Of a stretch of DNA of 64,000 nt, positions 61,705 through 64,000 are shown in pieces (position 1 is the first letter of the stretch; each line of letters opens with the position of its first letter). The position numbers and the translations under genes are program-made. The stretch is taken from the NCBI GenBank assembly GCA_966212235.1, contig CBIHPP010000005.1, forward strand, positions 452,176 through 516,175. Direction: 5' to 3'. The notes below the pieces were generated by a model. It did not search any database. It worked only from the letters and a program-made list of their open reading frames with translations, and was not told the DNA's origin. This DNA is from Niastella sp966212235. GTDB lineage: Bacteria; Bacteroidota; Bacteroidia; Chitinophagales; Chitinophagaceae.

Positions 61705-62538
61705 ATGAAACAGGTTAAACTGGTACAACACCCAACAGATGAACTGGACGTGGCGGCTATTTTCAAGAACGCCTTTCTTTTTTTCAGCCATTACGGCAAA
61801 CTATTGCTCGTAGTTGCTTTGATAGGAACCCTGCTTGGGGCATTCCGGTTCTGGAAAACGCCCAACCTGTATTCTTCTTCCATGGTATTGCAGCCAACCA
61901 TGTTAAGCGACCCTGAACAAATTGCATTGATCGAAAACTGGTCAGACTTGCTAAAGAAGAGAGAGTGGCCGGTATTGGCAAAGCAGTTCCAGGTAGATGC
62001 AAACCTGTTTGAAAAAGTAAAATCCATTAAAACAGAAGAATTACAAAAATCCTTCTCGCCGAATAATTACACCGCCTTTACGCTTACCGTGCTGGTAACC
62101 GATACAGCCTTTTTACAGCCTTTGCAAAAAGGAATGGAACATGCACTCGACAATAGTGAATATATAAAAGACAAGCTGGTTTCCCGGAAAAACATACTGC
62201 GATCAATGATACAAACGGTGGATCAGGAAATTAAGCACCTGGTCAATTTGCAAACCATCGTGGAAACCAGTCTGCAACAAAACAACAATGGCGGCCGGTT
62301 CATAGTAAGTGCTTCTGATATCAGCGGCCAGATAGCCAACTTACAGGAAAAGAAACTCAACTATGAAGAAAGCCTTTCTTTTGCATCGGCAGTACATGTG
62401 TTACAAAACTTTTATACCCCTTCCAAACCAACCTACCCGCAATTATTTAAACAATTGATAATGGGTTTAGCCGGTGGATTATTCCTGGGCAGCGGCATTG
62501 CGTTTTATTTGTATATAAAGCGGAAAATGCATGACTGA
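61705..62538 (+). CDS. Wzz-like chain-length determinant (polysaccharide co-polymerase)
   Basis: A 277-residue protein with the Wzz layout: cytoplasmic start (DELDVAAIFKNAFLFFSHYG), first membrane helix near 32-50, a periplasmic coiled part (about 60-235), and a last helix near 248-268 (LIMGLAGGLFLGSGIAFYLY) ending with basic residues. It has no tyrosine-kinase domain. It would set the mean length of a Wzy-made polymer. Its stop overlaps the start of the next gene by 8 bp, so the two are coupled. Confidence 0.78.
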   Translation: MKQVKLVQHPTDELDVAAIFKNAFLFFSHYGKLLLVVALIGTLLGAFRFWKTPNLYSSSMVLQPTMLSDPEQIALIENWSDLLKKREWPVLAKQFQVDANLFEKVKSIKTEELQKSFSPNNYTAFTLTVLVTDTAFLQPLQKGMEHALDNSEYIKDKLVSRKNILRSMIQTVDQEIKHLVNLQTIVETSLQQNNNGGRFIVSASDISGQIANLQEKKLNYEESLSFASAVHVLQNFYTPSKPTYPQLFKQLIMGLAGGLFLGSGIAFYLYIKRKMHD

Positions 62539-63814
62539 AAAAAACAACCTGATCAACAGCCTGCTTTACCTGTTTTACCTGGGTTTTCTGGTAAGTGTAG
62601 CCGGTGCATTCAGGGCCATCACCAGCATAGCGATCGGGTTAATTCTGATAACAGGTTTCTTTAAAAATAAAATAGACACCGGCTCCTGGTTTAATCCCAG
62701 CATACAAAACAGGTACCTGGCTGCATGTAGCCTGTTCTTTTTGCTGCAACTAATTCCCCTTGCACATACCAGTAATTTTATCGAAAGCTGGAAACATGTT
62801 CAGGTTAAAAGTGCTTTACTATTTATTCCCCTTTGTTTTTATAGTTGCAGCTATATCAATAAATCCAGATTTCATCCCTTAATGATAGCCTTTATATATA
62901 TGCTGTCTGTTATGCTGACCTGGTGCCTGGTTACTGCATTTATCAACTATTATTTTCATCATGCCCCTGTAACTGTATTTTTTTATCATCAACTGGTGAG
63001 CGACCTGGGGCATCATGCCGTACAGTTTTCGATCCTCATTTTTGCCGGCGTAATATACCTGTTGCATTTGGCTACCCAGGGACGGTTTTTGGTTAACAGA
63101 GGCATTCATTTTTTGCTCACAGCATATCTTACAGGTGGTATTCTTTTATTATCATCCAAACTGGTCATCATCGTTTTGGCAGGCTACCTGGTTTATTACC
63201 TGTTCATCTTATTCCAAAAAAGATTTACTATACGATGGGCGATTACCGCAGTGATCGTAACCTGCCTACTGTTCAGCAGTATTATTCTGTTTACACAAAA
63301 TCCTGTCAGCCGCCGTTTTAGCGATATTATGCATGGAAACGTTGGTATCGTACAACAACCATCTTTTGGTCCGGGTGATTATTTTAACGGGGTTCAATTT
63401 CGCTTGCTGCAATGGCGTTTTGTAAAAGAGATCTTGCAGGAAAATAAAGCCTGGATCTTTGGAGTAACCCCGGCTGGTGCGCAGCGGTTGCTTGATCAAA
63501 AATATGTATCTACCCATATGTTTACCGGCATACCGGGAGACCCCAAACATGGTTATTTAGGTTACAATACACATAATCAGTTTCTGGAGGCATTATTACA
63601 AACGGGGATCATTGGTTTATTTTGTTTTATGGTTATCTGTTTTGAAATGATCCGCTGCGCTGTTAAACAAAAAAGCAGGGTGCTCACTGCCCTGGTGCTA
63701 TTGCTACTCGCATACACTTTTAATGAATCGGTTTTTGAAACCCAGTATGGACTGGTACTTTTTATATTCCTGCCATTGTACTTTTATTTTGGCCAGCGGG
63801 ATACGCAGGCCTGA
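62531..63814 (+). CDS. O-antigen ligase/polymerase-family membrane protein
   Basis: A 427-residue protein with about 11 helices and a large periplasmic loop (about 265-350). The loop ends in GYNTHNQFLEALLQTGIIGL, the hallmark His-Asn-x-Phe-Leu of the Wzy_C family. It is coupled to the Wzz-like gene by an 8-bp overlap, which fits a polymerase working with its length regulator. It could also be the ligase that moves the chain to its final carrier. It is followed by a tandem repeat. Confidence 0.82.
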   Translation: MTEKNNLINSLLYLFYLGFLVSVAGAFRAITSIAIGLILITGFFKNKIDTGSWFNPSIQNRYLAACSLFFLLQLIPLAHTSNFIESWKHVQVKSALLFIPLCFYSCSYINKSRFHPLMIAFIYMLSVMLTWCLVTAFINYYFHHAPVTVFFYHQLVSDLGHHAVQFSILIFAGVIYLLHLATQGRFLVNRGIHFLLTAYLTGGILLLSSKLVIIVLAGYLVYYLFILFQKRFTIRWAITAVIVTCLLFSSIILFTQNPVSRRFSDIMHGNVGIVQQPSFGPGDYFNGVQFRLLQWRFVKEILQENKAWIFGVTPAGAQRLLDQKYVSTHMFTGIPGDPKHGYLGYNTHNQFLEALLQTGIIGLFCFMVICFEMIRCAVKQKSRVLTALVLLLLAYTFNESVFETQYGLVLFIFLPLYFYFGQRDTQA

Positions 63815-63862
63815 AATGCCCCCAGTTTATAGTTAAAAGGCATTTTTGCGTTTATAAACACC

Positions 63863-64000
63863 CATTTGCGTTTGTATACACTCACTTACGCCCAGAAAGG
63901 TACCATTTCCGTTTGTATACACTCACTTACGCTCAGAAACGTATCATTTGCGTTTGTATACACTCACTTACGCCCAGAAAGGTACCATTTCCGTTTGTAT
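63863..64000 (+). repeat. 41-bp tandem repeat running off the window
   Basis: At least 3.3 copies of a 41-bp unit (63863-63903, 63904-63944, 63945-63985, 63986 onward). Each contains CGTTTGTATACACTCACTTA and differs at only a few bases, with alternating TTTGCG/TTTCCG and GGTAC/CGTAT variants. GTATAC in each unit is a palindrome. The unit is not a multiple of 3, so it is unlikely to code. It starts 48 bp after the last gene. Confidence 0.9.

Noticed and set aside
63863..64000. CRISPR array
   Set aside because: Units of 41 bp are directly joined with no unique spacers and there are no cas genes.
1..64000. tRNA or rRNA genes
   Set aside because: No cloverleaf with TTCGANTC-type T-arm in place and no rRNA signature was seen by eye on either strand.

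Overview
The window looks like chromosome from a member of the Bacteroidota, most likely the Chitinophagaceae. This rests on AT-rich intergenic DNA, several promoter-like boxes of the form TAnnTTTG, weak ribosome binding sites, protein families typical of that group (large serine recombinases with a small overlapping upstream gene, small orphan proteins, coiled-coil proteins of polysaccharide loci) and gene style. The assignment is an inference from reading; no database search was possible.

Region 1 (1-30.2 kb) is an accessory or mobile region. It opens with two tandem ArdC-like antirestriction genes, a RuvC-fold-like gene and an XRE regulator. A two-gene unit follows (four-helix membrane protein plus ComEC-type metallo-beta-lactamase hydrolase, 2.5-4.0 kb), then a secreted protein, a large serine recombinase with a hidden 50-residue upstream gene, a conjugation-type coupling ATPase and a small serine recombinase. 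Next come a shortened TolB-like gene, three decayed copies of a dispersed coding-like repeat, a tract with a candidate structured RNA (11.6-11.8 kb) and a 7-kb RHS/FG-GAP gene with a glycine-rich insertion, followed by a membrane protein that could be its immunity partner. A second defence-like pair (PUA/EVE-like sensor plus coiled-coil membrane protein, 20.5-22.0 kb) and four stand-alone response regulators bracketed by long direct repeats (23.1 and 25.9 kb) follow. From 26 to 28.3 kb there are almost no genes: dispersed repeats, terminators, a 515-bp stack of nested palindromes and a sigma-factor relic. At 28.2-29.0 kb lie two small membrane proteins with matching promoter-hairpin leaders. 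The region ends at a comM (Mg-chelatase-like) fragment that has lost its N-terminal part, which suggests an insertion or deletion boundary.

Region 2 (30.8-64 kb) is one large surface-polysaccharide locus. It holds a priming sugar-phosphate transferase, many glycosyltransferases (several fused to each other, to methyltransferases or to sugar epimerases), a split transketolase, a tyvelose-type epimerase, an RgpF-like enzyme, an O-acyltransferase fused to a large membrane module, an ABC exporter (Wzm/Wzt), a Wzx flippase, three polymerase/ligase-type membrane proteins and a Wzz-type chain-length protein. It therefore carries parts of both the ABC-dependent and the Wzx/Wzy-dependent export routes. 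Two genes inside it, a glycosyltransferase and an epimerase, survive only as internally deleted relics. The window closes in a 41-bp tandem repeat that runs off the end.

The best candidates for undescribed biology are the twin small membrane proteins with hairpin leaders, the two two-gene membrane pairs in the accessory region, and the structured non-coding tracts near 11.7 and 27.5 kb.
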